A stretch of DNA of 64,000 nt from PALSA-555 sp963731625 (GTDB lineage: Bacteria > Actinomycetota > Acidimicrobiia > IMCC26256 > PALSA-555), in assembly GCA_963731625.1 (NCBI GenBank), contig CAVSWH010000015.1, forward strand, positions 186,001-250,000, given 5' to 3'. Made by a program: the position numbers and the translations under genes. Each line of letters starts with the position of its first letter. The first letter of the stretch is position 1. Positions 8,399 to 17,312 of the stretch are shown here, in pieces. The notes below the pieces were generated by a model. The model was not told the DNA's origin. It did no database searches and worked only from the letters and a program-made list of their open reading frames with translations.

Positions 8399-9905
8399 GA
8401 CCGCGGCGCCTGCCGTCCCGCGAGCGCAGATGGAACGACTGGGCTTCTCGCTGCCCGAGTTCACCCGGCTGGCGTGGGTGAGCGACGAAGCCCGCCGGGT
8501 GTGGGAGCCCCGCCTGTGGAGGATCAACGAGGCGTGGCGGGAGATCGAGTGGAGGGCCATCGTCGCCGGGATCCGCCGGTGCGCCGTGGCGGTGGTCACC
8601 CCCGAGGAGTTGGTCGCCCAGGCTCCTCGATGGGTCGGCGCTGGGCTGGCGGCGGTGCCCCTCGAGATGCTCCAGATCTCTGGTCAGCCGTACGAGGCCA
8701 GCGCGCGGAGCGCGCAGCCCGGTGAGCCGTTCACGTTCCGGGTGGTCGTGGGATCACCGGGCGACGTCGCCAGCTTCGGGCGCGCCTGGCGCGAGCCGGA
8801 CCAGGAGACGATCGGTGACCTCCTCGGCTACCCGACCTGCTGCCGCGAGTTCTTCCAACGCGTCTGGGTCGACGACGCCATGGTGGACACCACCTGGCCA
8901 ATGGCAGTCGCGAGCGTCGACGGGGAGGCGCCGAGAACTTTCATCGAGGTGCAGGGTCCGGCGCAGGCGAACATCCTGTGGCGCTGGATCGGCCCGCGGG
9001 CAATACCGCACCTGCCATGCCGTTTCAACTGTCGGGCCACGGTCGCGTTCGCCGACCAGCTCGTCGAGGTCGGGAGGGCCGCGGGGTACGCCGCGGAGAT
9101 GCAGTGGCTGCTCACGCTCCTCGACTGGCCCGTGGAGTGGTCAGCGCTCCACGGCATCGCGGAGATCAAGACGCCGATCGTCAAGGTGTCGACGGCAACC
9201 GACGCGACCGCCAAGAAGTACGTGGTGTGGCGTCGAGGTCACCCGGGTCCGGCCGAGACGCCGGGCGGCCTGGGCTTCCCCTGGGAAGCCCCGGTGAAGC
9301 TCCGGCTCACCGGCACCCGCGGCTTCCGGCGTGGTCTGCACAACGCGGGACCCCGCGCTGGCGCGCCGCAGCCAGACTGGTACGCGACCGACAACGGGTT
9401 CACGTCCCTGGCTTCGATGCAGGACGCGCACCGCCCGATCGTCGAGTTGGCGCGCGCTGTGCTCGCCGACGACGGCGGGCGAGTGCTCGACCTCGGTTGC
9501 GGCAACGGCGCGCTGCTCGAGCAACTCGTCACGGTCAGCCCCGACGTTGTCCCGTTCGGGGTCGACGTCGACGAGCTCCGCATCGAGCACGCCCGCCGGC
9601 TGCAACCGGCCTATGCCGACCACTTCGTCGTCGGGGACCTCTTCGACGACCTGTCGCTCTGGTCCGACGAGGCGCCCTTCGCCCTCGTCATCCTCATGCC
9701 CGGTCGGTTGCTGGAGGACCCGGCCGCCGCCGCACGGCTCCGCGATCGTCTCGAGGCCAGCGCCTGCCGGCTCCTCGTCTACGCCTACTCCGACTGGCTT
9801 GGGCGGCCCGGAGGCCTTCGCAACCTGACGCAACGAGCCGGGCTTGTGCTCGTCGGCGATGCACATCAAGACACCGTCGCGCTCGCCACGATTCCCGTCC
9901 CGTAA
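8391..9905 (+). CDS. DUF483-like domain fused to a SAM-dependent methyltransferase
   Basis: A 504-residue, two-part protein. The first half contains LLGYPTCCREFF (Cys150-Cys151), the GYPxCCxxFF signature I associate with DUF483. Further on it has HLPCRFNC, a second Cys pair that could complete a metal or cluster site. The second half is a class I methyltransferase-like domain with VLDLGCGNGALLEQL from about residue 366 and FGVDVDELRIEHA as the acidic-loop region. It is translationally coupled to the radical SAM gene by an 8-bp overlap, so it probably works in the same pathway. It could recognise or further modify the HxD protein; that role is inference. It is the last gene of the unit; 715 bp without clear genes follow. 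Confidence 0.8.
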   Translation: MPETAAPAVPRAQMERLGFSLPEFTRLAWVSDEARRVWEPRLWRINEAWREIEWRAIVAGIRRCAVAVVTPEELVAQAPRWVGAGLAAVPLEMLQISGQPYEASARSAQPGEPFTFRVVVGSPGDVASFGRAWREPDQETIGDLLGYPTCCREFFQRVWVDDAMVDTTWPMAVASVDGEAPRTFIEVQGPAQANILWRWIGPRAIPHLPCRFNCRATVAFADQLVEVGRAAGYAAEMQWLLTLLDWPVEWSALHGIAEIKTPIVKVSTATDATAKKYVVWRRGHPGPAETPGGLGFPWEAPVKLRLTGTRGFRRGLHNAGPRAGAPQPDWYATDNGFTSLASMQDAHRPIVELARAVLADDGGRVLDLGCGNGALLEQLVTVSPDVVPFGVDVDELRIEHARRLQPAYADHFVVGDLFDDLSLWSDEAPFALVILMPGRLLEDPAAAARLRDRLEASACRLLVYAYSDWLGRPGGLRNLTQRAGLVLVGDAHQDTVALATIPVP

Positions 9906-10620
9906 GACCAAGAAGTGGCCGGAGCCGACCCGACAATTCCGCTGCCGCCAGGCCCGTGTCGCCGGGGCAGACGGTGGTCTCCAGGTTCGAAGACCGCGGC
10001 TACCACCAACTGAAGGGCGTCCCGCGAACATGGCAGTCTCCGCGCGACCTGCCGACCGGCGTAGAACCACCCACTGCCTGACGGGAACAAGCCGGCCACT
10101 TGGGCGGCACTTCAGATGTTTACGGACCTCAACGGCTGTCGCTGGGATCCCGATCCACCCGACGTCGACGAGGCCACTCCTGCACGGCGCGCGCCGTCAA
10201 GGGTGCGCGCCGTGCAATACGTATTCGAGGACGGATGCCACAACTCCTACGTCGAGGCTAGATCCCGCCCGCGGGCATGGTCGCATCACTCGCGGGTTGG
10301 CCCGGCGGACGCAGGATGATGGCGTCGCGTTTCGCAAAGCCCTCCCTCGCTGGCAAACCGATCACGGAGCTCTGCAAGAACGGGCTCACCGTTGGGATCA
10401 TGCGCGCGGCGTCGATATCGGAACGTCGCCCGTCACCCGCGCTCTTCCGCGTTGAACCAACACCATTGAGGTGCGAGCCGGTGCGACCGGGGCCTGGTCT
10501 TGTGGACAGTCTCCCGTGAGGATGGGTACCGTGCGGCGGTAGGGGTTCTGTGAGGCTTCGGGGCGTATGCGTGGCAGTGCTCCGCGACTCGGAGGTTCGC
10601 TCGAGAGCGGAAGGTGGAGC
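9906..10620. other. Long intergenic stretch with one strong hairpin
   Basis: No gene with convincing composition or a recognisable product was found on either strand here. The only clear structure is the inverted repeat at 10181-10216. The stretch separates the HxD operon from the secreted-protein gene and may hold the operon's terminator and the next promoter. Confidence 0.5.
10181..10216. terminator. Perfect 12-bp inverted repeat, possible terminator hairpin
   Basis: TGCACGGCGCGC and its exact reverse complement flank a 12-base loop, giving a very stable hairpin about 275 bp after the DUF483/methyltransferase gene. There is no T-run, so it would be a tract-less terminator of the type common in GC-rich actinobacteria, or a protein-binding site. 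Confidence 0.45.
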
Positions 10621-11520
10621 ATGAACCGCACAAGCGGCGGGCGCTTGTTGATGCTCGTACCCGTGCTTGCGCTGGTCGGTGTGCTGCTTGCTGGCCCCAG
10701 TGCCCAGGCGGCAAGCGGACCGAGTGGCGTGACGATCTACGACAGCACGGTGAGTCCGCTCCCGGCCAACCTGCCAAGCGTGGGGTTCCTGGCGAGCCAG
10801 GCCTCGGAGTTCGGCGACAAGGTCACGTTCGCCGGCACCGCCCGCTCCCTCACGGACGTAACGGTGACGCTGAGCACCCAGGGTTGCCAGAGTGGTCAGG
10901 GGAACCTCCCAAATTGTTCGACGACGCCGGGAGCCACGTTCTCGTGGCCGATCACGTTCACCATCTACGGTGCGCCACCCGGCGACGCGGTCGGTCCTGT
11001 GCTCGCGCAGGTCACCCAGACATTTGCGATCCCGTACCGGCCGTCGGCTGACCCCGTCCACTGCACCGGCGCGGACGTCGGGAAGTGGTTTGACGCCGCG
11101 TCAGCGACGTGCTCCGACGGCGAGGCCGTCAACATCACGTTCGACTTCAGCTCGCTCAACGTGACGCTGCCCGACACCGTGATCTGGGGCGTCGCGTTCA
11201 ACACGACCACGTGGGGCTACCACCCCGTCGGTCCCAGTGCATGCAGCGTGTCAGCGACCGGTTGTCCCTACGACTCCCTCAACGTAGCGGTCAGCGGAGC
11301 CGCCTCGACCGGGACCGATGTCGACCCGAACGGCGTCTACTGGAACTCCGCCACGCCGAGCCAATACTGCGACAACGGTTCGGGCGGGACCAATACCTTC
11401 CGTCTCGACACGCCATGCTGGACCGGCCAAGTCCCGGCGGCTCGATTCGGTGCACAGTCGCCGGGTGGGACCACGACCGCACCCACCGCCGTCGTCATCA
11501 CACCGAAGTTCACCGGCTGA
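10621..11520 (+). CDS. Secreted protein of unknown function
   Basis: A 299-residue protein. The start ATG is preceded by GGTGGA. The N-terminus has Arg residues and a long hydrophobic stretch (LLMLVPVLALVGVLLAG) ending PSAQAAS, a good Sec signal with an AQA cleavage site. The mature part is rich in Thr, Ser, Gly, Pro and Asn, has several paired Cys and looks like an extracellular beta-sandwich; no enzyme motif is seen. The end PTAVVITPKFTG has no sortase or PEP-CTERM signal. The rest of the chain is unrecognised. It stands alone after a long spacer, so it need not belong to the HxD unit, though an exported product next to an exported HxD protein is worth noting. Confidence 0.75.
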   Translation: MNRTSGGRLLMLVPVLALVGVLLAGPSAQAASGPSGVTIYDSTVSPLPANLPSVGFLASQASEFGDKVTFAGTARSLTDVTVTLSTQGCQSGQGNLPNCSTTPGATFSWPITFTIYGAPPGDAVGPVLAQVTQTFAIPYRPSADPVHCTGADVGKWFDAASATCSDGEAVNITFDFSSLNVTLPDTVIWGVAFNTTTWGYHPVGPSACSVSATGCPYDSLNVAVSGAASTGTDVDPNGVYWNSATPSQYCDNGSGGTNTFRLDTPCWTGQVPAARFGAQSPGGTTTAPTAVVITPKFTG

Positions 11521-11791
11521 TGTGGAACGGCCTATCAGAGCGTGTCGCTTTCGGGTTCTTGGCCCGACGATCCCACCGCCGTGACACTTGCTACGGCGCG
11601 CTTGCCGCTCACCGAGCCCGCTTGCCGGAGCTGCGCGTGTCCGTCCGGCAGGGTTCGGCCGGCGAAACACCCAGCCCAGAGCGCCGGAGCACGATGTCCT
11701 GGATGGATGGGTCGTCGTTCACGACCGACTCCGAGTCGGACGTAGACCGAGCGCCGACACGAGGGATATCTGCGTCGGGTCAGCGCCCGGT
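11521..11791. other. Intergenic spacer, nothing recognised
   Basis: About 270 bp between the secreted protein and the convergent SDR stop. No gene, RNA or clear repeat seen on either strand. Confidence 0.4.
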
Positions 11792-12688
11792 TCACTGCCG
11801 GAAGTAGTGACCCTCGTTCAGATCCTCGATGAGCCCCGGATGGGTCGGCGTCCAGCGCAACAGGTCCTGGGTGAGCTTGCTCGAGACGGGAGCGTCGAGG
11901 ACGACGAGCGGACCGAGGAAACCGAAGTGCTCGTTCGCCTCTTCAGAGGCGATCGAGGTGACTGGCAGGTCGAGCTTGCGACCGATCACCTCGGCGATGT
12001 CCCGGAACGGGATGCCCTCGTCGGCGGCCCCGTGCAGTCGTGACCCCGCCGGCGCTGCTTCCAGCGCCAGGCGGTACAGGGTTGCGGCATCGAGCGTGTG
12101 CACCGCAGGCCATTGGTTGGACCCGTCCCCGACGTAGGCGGAGACGCCCTTCTCGCGGGCGGTGTTGATGAGGCGATGGGTGAAGCCGTGGTGATCGAGG
12201 GAGCTGTGCACGATCGGCGCGAGGCGAACCACGGACGACCGGACACCGCGCTCGGCCATTGCCACCACCGCGTTCTCCGAATCGACCCGCGGCCCACCCT
12301 CGACCGTGTCCGCTTCGGTGCCAGGGCGGTCCAAGCCAAGCCGTGCCACCGTGAGTGTCCCTGAGGTCTGGACAAAAGGCTTGTCAGATCCCTCGAGGGC
12401 GGACCCGATCGCCTCGACGGCGCGCCGATCGAAAACCGCGGCGGCGGCGATGTCGCCGAGCTCATGCTTGAACGCGAGGTGGATGACCCCGTCGGCGGCC
12501 GTCGCAGCTGTGTGCAGGCCGTCCGGGTCGTCGAGGTCGCCGCGTTGGACGTCGGCACCGGCGGACGTCAGCGCGGCGGCAGACGCGTCCGACCGGGCCA
12601 GGCCGACCACCTGGTGCCCGGCGTGCAGCAGCTCGGGGACGACGGCCGATCCGATGTGGCCGGATGCGCCGGTGACGAAGACCCGCAT
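11792..12688 (-). CDS. NAD-dependent epimerase/dehydratase-family SDR protein
   Basis: An extended-type short-chain dehydrogenase of 298 residues. It starts MRVFVTGASGHIGSAV with the dinucleotide-binding TGxxGxxG motif at residues 6-13, followed by RGDLDD and GVIHLAF at the usual acidic and IHLA positions. The canonical YxxxK is not obvious, so it may act as an atypical SDR binding NAD(P)H without classic catalysis. The start follows a strong GGAGG at about 6 bp. It resembles proteins annotated as NAD(P)H-binding epimerases or NmrA-like oxidoreductases. The gene is isolated and divergent from the second cyclase/ATPase gene. Confidence 0.85.
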   Translation of the reverse strand: MRVFVTGASGHIGSAVVPELLHAGHQVVGLARSDASAAALTSAGADVQRGDLDDPDGLHTAATAADGVIHLAFKHELGDIAAAAVFDRRAVEAIGSALEGSDKPFVQTSGTLTVARLGLDRPGTEADTVEGGPRVDSENAVVAMAERGVRSSVVRLAPIVHSSLDHHGFTHRLINTAREKGVSAYVGDGSNQWPAVHTLDAATLYRLALEAAPAGSRLHGAADEGIPFRDIAEVIGRKLDLPVTSIASEEANEHFGFLGPLVVLDAPVSSKLTQDLLRWTPTHPGLIEDLNEGHYFRQ

Positions 12689-12745
12689 GGGACCTCCAGG
12701 AGGTTCGGTGCACGCACAGCACCCGTTCGGAGCACCTTCAAATCC

Positions 12746-12768
12746 TGGCACCGAAAACGGCACCAACG
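12746..12768 (+). repeat. 23-bp dispersed repeat, copy 3
   Basis: TGGCACC, GAAAA, CGGCACC, AACG. It differs from copy 2 at only two positions and is in the same orientation 11.5 kb away. It lies in the divergent promoter region between the SDR and the cyclase/NB-ARC gene. Confidence 0.5.
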
Positions 12769-12939
12769 AACTCGGACGTGGCGACCCGGACGGACGTGGC
12801 TGGCACTACCGGAGCGTTGGTCGCATCCGCGGCGCCCGGCTGGGCCGCGCGGCACCGCAGATGGCGAGGTGTCGACGGATGCGAGACTCGCGTCTGATGG
12901 GAACGGGCCTGGACCGGGGACGAGCACGGGTGCTCGGTG

Positions 12940-15723
12940 ATGGCTGAACTGCCGACCGGGACCGTCACGTTCCTGTTCACCGACCTCGAGGGCTCGACTC
13001 GGCTGTGGGAGCAGTACCCCGGGGAGATGAAGGGGGCGCTCGCCCACCACGACGAGATCCTGCGCGGTGCGGTCGAGTCGCACGGCGGATATGTGGTGAA
13101 GACCACTGGTGACGGTCTACACGCCGCCTTCTCGGTCGCACCCGGCGCGATCGACGCGGCTCGTGACGGCCAGTGCGCGCTTGCGAGCTTCGAAGGCCCG
13201 GACGGGCCGATGCGAGTTCGCATGGGCGTGCATACTGGCGCGGCCGCGCACCGGGACGGGGACTACTACGGCACCCCCGTCAACCGCGCGGCTCGGCTCG
13301 CGGCGGCCGCACACGGAGGACAGGTCCTCGTGTCACTCGCGACGGCCGAGCTCGTCGGCGACGACCTGCCCGAAGGAACCGAGCTCACGGACCTGGGTGA
13401 GCATCGGCTCCGTGACTTGTCGCGGCCCGAGCACGTCTTCCAACTACGAGCACCTGGACTCGCGACGAGCTTCCCGCCGCTGCGGACGCTCGACGCCTAT
13501 CCGACAAACCTTCCGCTGCAGCTGACCTCGTTCGTCGGCCGGGACGACGTGCTGGGCAAGGTCGTCAAGGCGCTCGAGTACTCCCGCCTCGTCACGCTCA
13601 CGGGCGTCGGCGGCGTCGGCAAGACGCGCCTGGCGACCCAGGTCGCCGCAGAGTTGCTGCCCCGCCTCCCGGACGGAGCCTGGCTCTGCGAGCTCGCCGC
13701 CGCCAACGACCCCGACTCGCTCGTGCAAGTCGTAGCCGCGACGCTCGGCGTGCAGCAGCGTCCGAACGCGTCGCTCGAGGGCAGCATCCTCGAGTTCCTC
13801 CGAGCCAAGGATCTGCTGATCGTCTTGGACAACTGCGAGCACCTCCTTGACGCCGCAAGCCGGCTCGCCGAGGGCGTGCTGCACGAGTGCCCTGACATCC
13901 GGATCCTGGCGACGAGCCGCGAGGGTCTCGCGGTCGATGGCGAGCAGGTCTGGCCGCTGCGCTCGTTGGAGGTGCCAAAGGGCGCCTCGACTGAGGAGCT
14001 CGCCGTCAGTGGCGCTGGCCGACTCTTCGAAGAGCGGGCCCAGGCCGTCGCGCCGGGGTTCGCGATCGACGGCCGAAGCGCGACCGCGATCGCCGAGATC
14101 TGCCGTCGGCTCGACGGGATCCCCCTGGCTCTCGAGCTGGCTGCGGCCCGGGTTGCCTCCATGAGCCCGACGGAGATCGAGGCCCTGCTCGATGAGCGGT
14201 TCCGTCTGCTCACCGGTGGCAGGCGAACGGCGGTGGAACGGCACCAGACCCTTCGGGCCACGGTCGACTGGTCCTACTCGCTGCTCGAGCGCACCGAGCG
14301 GCTGGTCTTCGACCGGCTGGGCGTGTTCGCCGGCAGCTTCGACAGCGCCGCGGTGTCCGCGGTCGTGGCCGGCGATGGCATCGAGCAATGGGACGTCGTC
14401 GACGCGATGGCCAGCCTGGTCGGGAAGTCCATGGTCAACGCCGAGATCACCGCGGACGACACGACGCGCTACTCAATCCTCGAGACCTTGCGTCAGTACG
14501 CCCGGGAGCGGCTCGACGAATCGGATGATGCCGACGCCTGGCGCCGCCGGCACGCTGCTCATTACGCCGCGTTCGCCGAGGATGTGGCGCCGGGCCTCGT
14601 CGGCCGCGACGAGCTCCCGACTCGTCGGAGGATCGGCCTCGAACTCGACAACCTGCGAGCAGCGGTGACGTGGGCGCTCGACAGCCCTTCACCGGATGAC
14701 ACCGAGCTGGGGATCGTCATCGTTGCCGATCTTGCTGTCGAGACCAGCGCCGCGGTGGCGAGCGGCATCGGCGCCTGGGCGGTGCGCGCGGTGCCACACC
14801 TCGAGCAGTCGACACCCGCACGCCGCAACGCGGTGCTCGGCGCGGCGGCCTACCACACCCACCAGGCCCTGGGGGACTACACGGGCGGGCGAGAGCTCGC
14901 ACAGCTCGGCGTCGCCGAAGGCGTGGCAGAGCTTGCTGGTTCTGTCCCCACGCTGGCCCACACCACCCTGGCGATGTCCCACATGACGACCGGTCAGAGC
15001 GACGAGATGCGGCTCGTCGTCGCCGACTTTCTTCGCAGCCTGGATGACCTCAACGAGAATGGGTACTCCCGATCAGCGATGCATTCGGCGTTCGCAACCA
15101 TGCTGCTCACGGTGGGCGACGTCACTTCGGCGAAGGCGGAGGCGGAGGCCGGCATGGCGTTCGCCCGTCGCGTGCAGAACCCCACCTGCCTCACCTTGGC
15201 CTCGTTCGCGCTCGGATGGGTCCAGACGAACGACGATCCGGATGCAGCGCTCGCCGCCCTCGATGAGAGCATCGCCCTGACCAGGGCGGGAGCGCTGGAC
15301 GGTGCCTACGGTGCGGCGCTCTGCCAGATGGCCTTGCTGCGCGCGCGGCGAGGAGAAGCACACCCCGCTGTCGAGGAGCTGCTCGAGGCCATCAGCTACT
15401 CACACGAGGTTGGCGACTACACCAACTTCTCGAACGCCATCAACCGTGGATCAGAGATCCTCGGACGGCTCGGGCACGCCGAGCTGGCCGCGGTGTTCAC
15501 GGGGATCGTGGCCGGGCACTACCTCGACACTGCCACGATGTACCAACTGTTCGGACGAGAGCTGGAGGAGCACGAGGCGGTAGACACCCAAGTGCGCGCG
15601 GTGCTTGGGGTCGACGCCTACGAGGCCGCGACCGCCCGCGGGGCCGCCATGACCTACGGCGAGATGGTCGGGTACCTTCGCCACGAACTCCAGCGGCTCC
15701 TGGCGGCCCTCGACGATCACTGA
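12940..15723 (+). CDS. Class III nucleotide cyclase domain fused to NB-ARC/STAND ATPase
   Basis: A 927-residue regulator. The cyclase domain (about 1-170) has FLFTDLEGSTRLWEQ, KTTGDGLHAAF and RMGVHTGAA. The NB-ARC-type ATPase has Walker A GVGGVGKTRL near residue 225 and LLIVLDNCEHLL near 293, followed by ATSREGLAV, the sensor motif common in AfsR-like proteins. The rest is helical and TPR-like, with no clear C-terminal HTH. A GTG three bases upstream is an alternative start. It is the second such fusion within 10 kb; the two differ in ATPase subtype, so they are not a recent duplication. Confidence 0.9.
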   Translation: MAELPTGTVTFLFTDLEGSTRLWEQYPGEMKGALAHHDEILRGAVESHGGYVVKTTGDGLHAAFSVAPGAIDAARDGQCALASFEGPDGPMRVRMGVHTGAAAHRDGDYYGTPVNRAARLAAAAHGGQVLVSLATAELVGDDLPEGTELTDLGEHRLRDLSRPEHVFQLRAPGLATSFPPLRTLDAYPTNLPLQLTSFVGRDDVLGKVVKALEYSRLVTLTGVGGVGKTRLATQVAAELLPRLPDGAWLCELAAANDPDSLVQVVAATLGVQQRPNASLEGSILEFLRAKDLLIVLDNCEHLLDAASRLAEGVLHECPDIRILATSREGLAVDGEQVWPLRSLEVPKGASTEELAVSGAGRLFEERAQAVAPGFAIDGRSATAIAEICRRLDGIPLALELAAARVASMSPTEIEALLDERFRLLTGGRRTAVERHQTLRATVDWSYSLLERTERLVFDRLGVFAGSFDSAAVSAVVAGDGIEQWDVVDAMASLVGKSMVNAEITADDTTRYSILETLRQYARERLDESDDADAWRRRHAAHYAAFAEDVAPGLVGRDELPTRRRIGLELDNLRAAVTWALDSPSPDDTELGIVIVADLAVETSAAVASGIGAWAVRAVPHLEQSTPARRNAVLGAAAYHTHQALGDYTGGRELAQLGVAEGVAELAGSVPTLAHTTLAMSHMTTGQSDEMRLVVADFLRSLDDLNENGYSRSAMHSAFATMLLTVGDVTSAKAEAEAGMAFARRVQNPTCLTLASFALGWVQTNDDPDAALAALDESIALTRAGALDGAYGAALCQMALLRARRGEAHPAVEELLEAISYSHEVGDYTNFSNAINRGSEILGRLGHAELAAVFTGIVAGHYLDTATMYQLFGRELEEHEAVDTQVRAVLGVDAYEAATARGAAMTYGEMVGYLRHELQRLLAALDDH

Positions 15724-15792
15724 GCTGCTGTTCCACGCGCAGTGACCCGCGCTCGCGGCCCTGCGGACCCTTGAACCCGTGGAGTCAAGACT

Positions 15793-17202
15793 TCAGCCGC
15801 CGTTGACCAAGTCCAGCCTCTCAAGGTTCGCAACAGCACCTTCGGTATGCGTGAGGAGTCTTGCGATCGCCTCAGCCATCCGAGGTTCGCTGGCCTTACT
15901 CAACATCCCTCGGGCGATGTTCAAACGGCTCGACTCCAACCACGCCGCCATATCGGGTTGCGCGTTCCAGAGTCTGAGCGACTCCAGCTGGCCGCGCATG
16001 TTCGGGATCCAGTCGTTCGCTGCGTCGGGATAGCGATTCGTCGGCGACAGGCGGGACTTCGCCACCTCGTCACTGCCTCGGCTGGCCTCGAGGAACCCGA
16101 TGACCGCAGCGTTGAACGTGGGGAACACGGTGCTGATGCACTGCAGGGTGATGCGGCCAGGCTCGAAGATCGGGCGAGCCGGGGCCTTGCCGAGCCCGGC
16201 CGCGGAGCAGTCGACGTGCAGGTGTCCGCGATCGGTCGGGATCGTTCCGTGTTCGAGCTCGATCGCGTCAGTGCGGATCGTCTTGATGCGGCCGAGTCGC
16301 ACGACGTTTTCGATGCTCCGCAGAAGCTCGAGTTCGGCAAGGGTCAGCGTTGCCGCGTGGTACATGGTCGGCTCGACGCTGGGATCGAGGCGGAGTAGCT
16401 GGCCACAAGCTTCAAGCCGTGAAAACAGGTCGTCGATGCTCTCGGCCTCGGCCGACGCTTCAACGCTGCGCGACACCCCGTCGATCGTGTCGGTCACGAG
16501 TTCGAGCGGCTGCACTTGGGCGCGGTTCCACATCCAGGCGTCGCGTGGCCGTATCCACCGGATGTCGTCGGGGTCGACACCGCCTTCGAGAAGCCAAGTG
16601 CACACATCGGAGCCGGTCTTGCCGCCGCCTACAACCGTGTAGCCGGTCGCCGGCTCACCTACGTCGGGCAGCTCGTTCACGGGCACGCATCGGACATCCG
16701 GGTCGACGGCGAACGAAGGGGTGTGCCTCAACGGGATCGTCGGTTCGAGATAACGGGCGTCGACGACGGCACGTCTGACCTTGACCTCCGTGATCGCCCC
16801 CGTCAGGGTGGCGACGAACGCGACATCGGAGGTTTCGAGCCCCAAGTAGTTGGACATCGGGAAGAACCGCACCTGTCCCGACGCCACATGGCGCTCGTCC
16901 ATCACACGCCGGAAGTAATCGCAGATCTGCACGCCGTCCGCCCGCTGGTACAGCCCGGCATTGAGCCCACGCTGGTCGAGTTCCTCGTTGCCCAGCGACC
17001 GCGAGTTGACGCCGTAACACGCCGCCGCCTGATGGAGGCGCACAAACGGGTAGGCATCGTTCCAGTGGCCGCCAGGGGCATGCCGGCGGTCCACCATGAC
17101 GACGTCGCAGTCCTGATCCGCGTCGATCAGCGCGTCGGTAAAGGACATGCCCGTCGCGCCCGCGCCGATCACCAGGTAGTCGGTCTCGATCGTCGTCTTC
17201 AC
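15793..17202 (-). CDS. FAD/NAD(P)-binding oxidoreductase, flavin monooxygenase-like
   Basis: A 469-residue flavoprotein. A GTG start is chosen because GGAGGCGGA precedes it and the FAD-binding Rossmann motif YLVIGAGATGMS follows at once (residues 7-18). Further in are DRRHAPGGHWN, typical of the flavin-contacting loop in FMO-like enzymes, and a second dinucleotide motif, TVVGGGKTGSD, for NAD(P)H. It probably oxygenates or reduces a small lipophilic substrate; the substrate is not evident. It ends 70 bp from the convergent cyclase/NB-ARC gene. The glycine-rich secreted protein gene lies upstream on the same strand, with a 110-bp spacer. Confidence 0.85.
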   Translation of the reverse strand: MKTTIETDYLVIGAGATGMSFTDALIDADQDCDVVMVDRRHAPGGHWNDAYPFVRLHQAAACYGVNSRSLGNEELDQRGLNAGLYQRADGVQICDYFRRVMDERHVASGQVRFFPMSNYLGLETSDVAFVATLTGAITEVKVRRAVVDARYLEPTIPLRHTPSFAVDPDVRCVPVNELPDVGEPATGYTVVGGGKTGSDVCTWLLEGGVDPDDIRWIRPRDAWMWNRAQVQPLELVTDTIDGVSRSVEASAEAESIDDLFSRLEACGQLLRLDPSVEPTMYHAATLTLAELELLRSIENVVRLGRIKTIRTDAIELEHGTIPTDRGHLHVDCSAAGLGKAPARPIFEPGRITLQCISTVFPTFNAAVIGFLEASRGSDEVAKSRLSPTNRYPDAANDWIPNMRGQLESLRLWNAQPDMAAWLESSRLNIARGMLSKASEPRMAEAIARLLTHTEGAVANLERLDLVNGG

Positions 17203-17312
17203 GACTCCGCCTCCTCCGTCTTCTGTCCGTCCCTTCCGTGTTGCCGTCGGCGCGAGGCCGACAACCCCAGGCCGCCGTCCAGGCTGGCTACCTCGACTGA
17301 ACCTCGACGCGC

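Noticed and set aside
10258..10520. Possible gene on either strand in the 9906-10620 spacer
   Set aside because: No ribosome-binding site, no domain and shadow-like composition on both strands.
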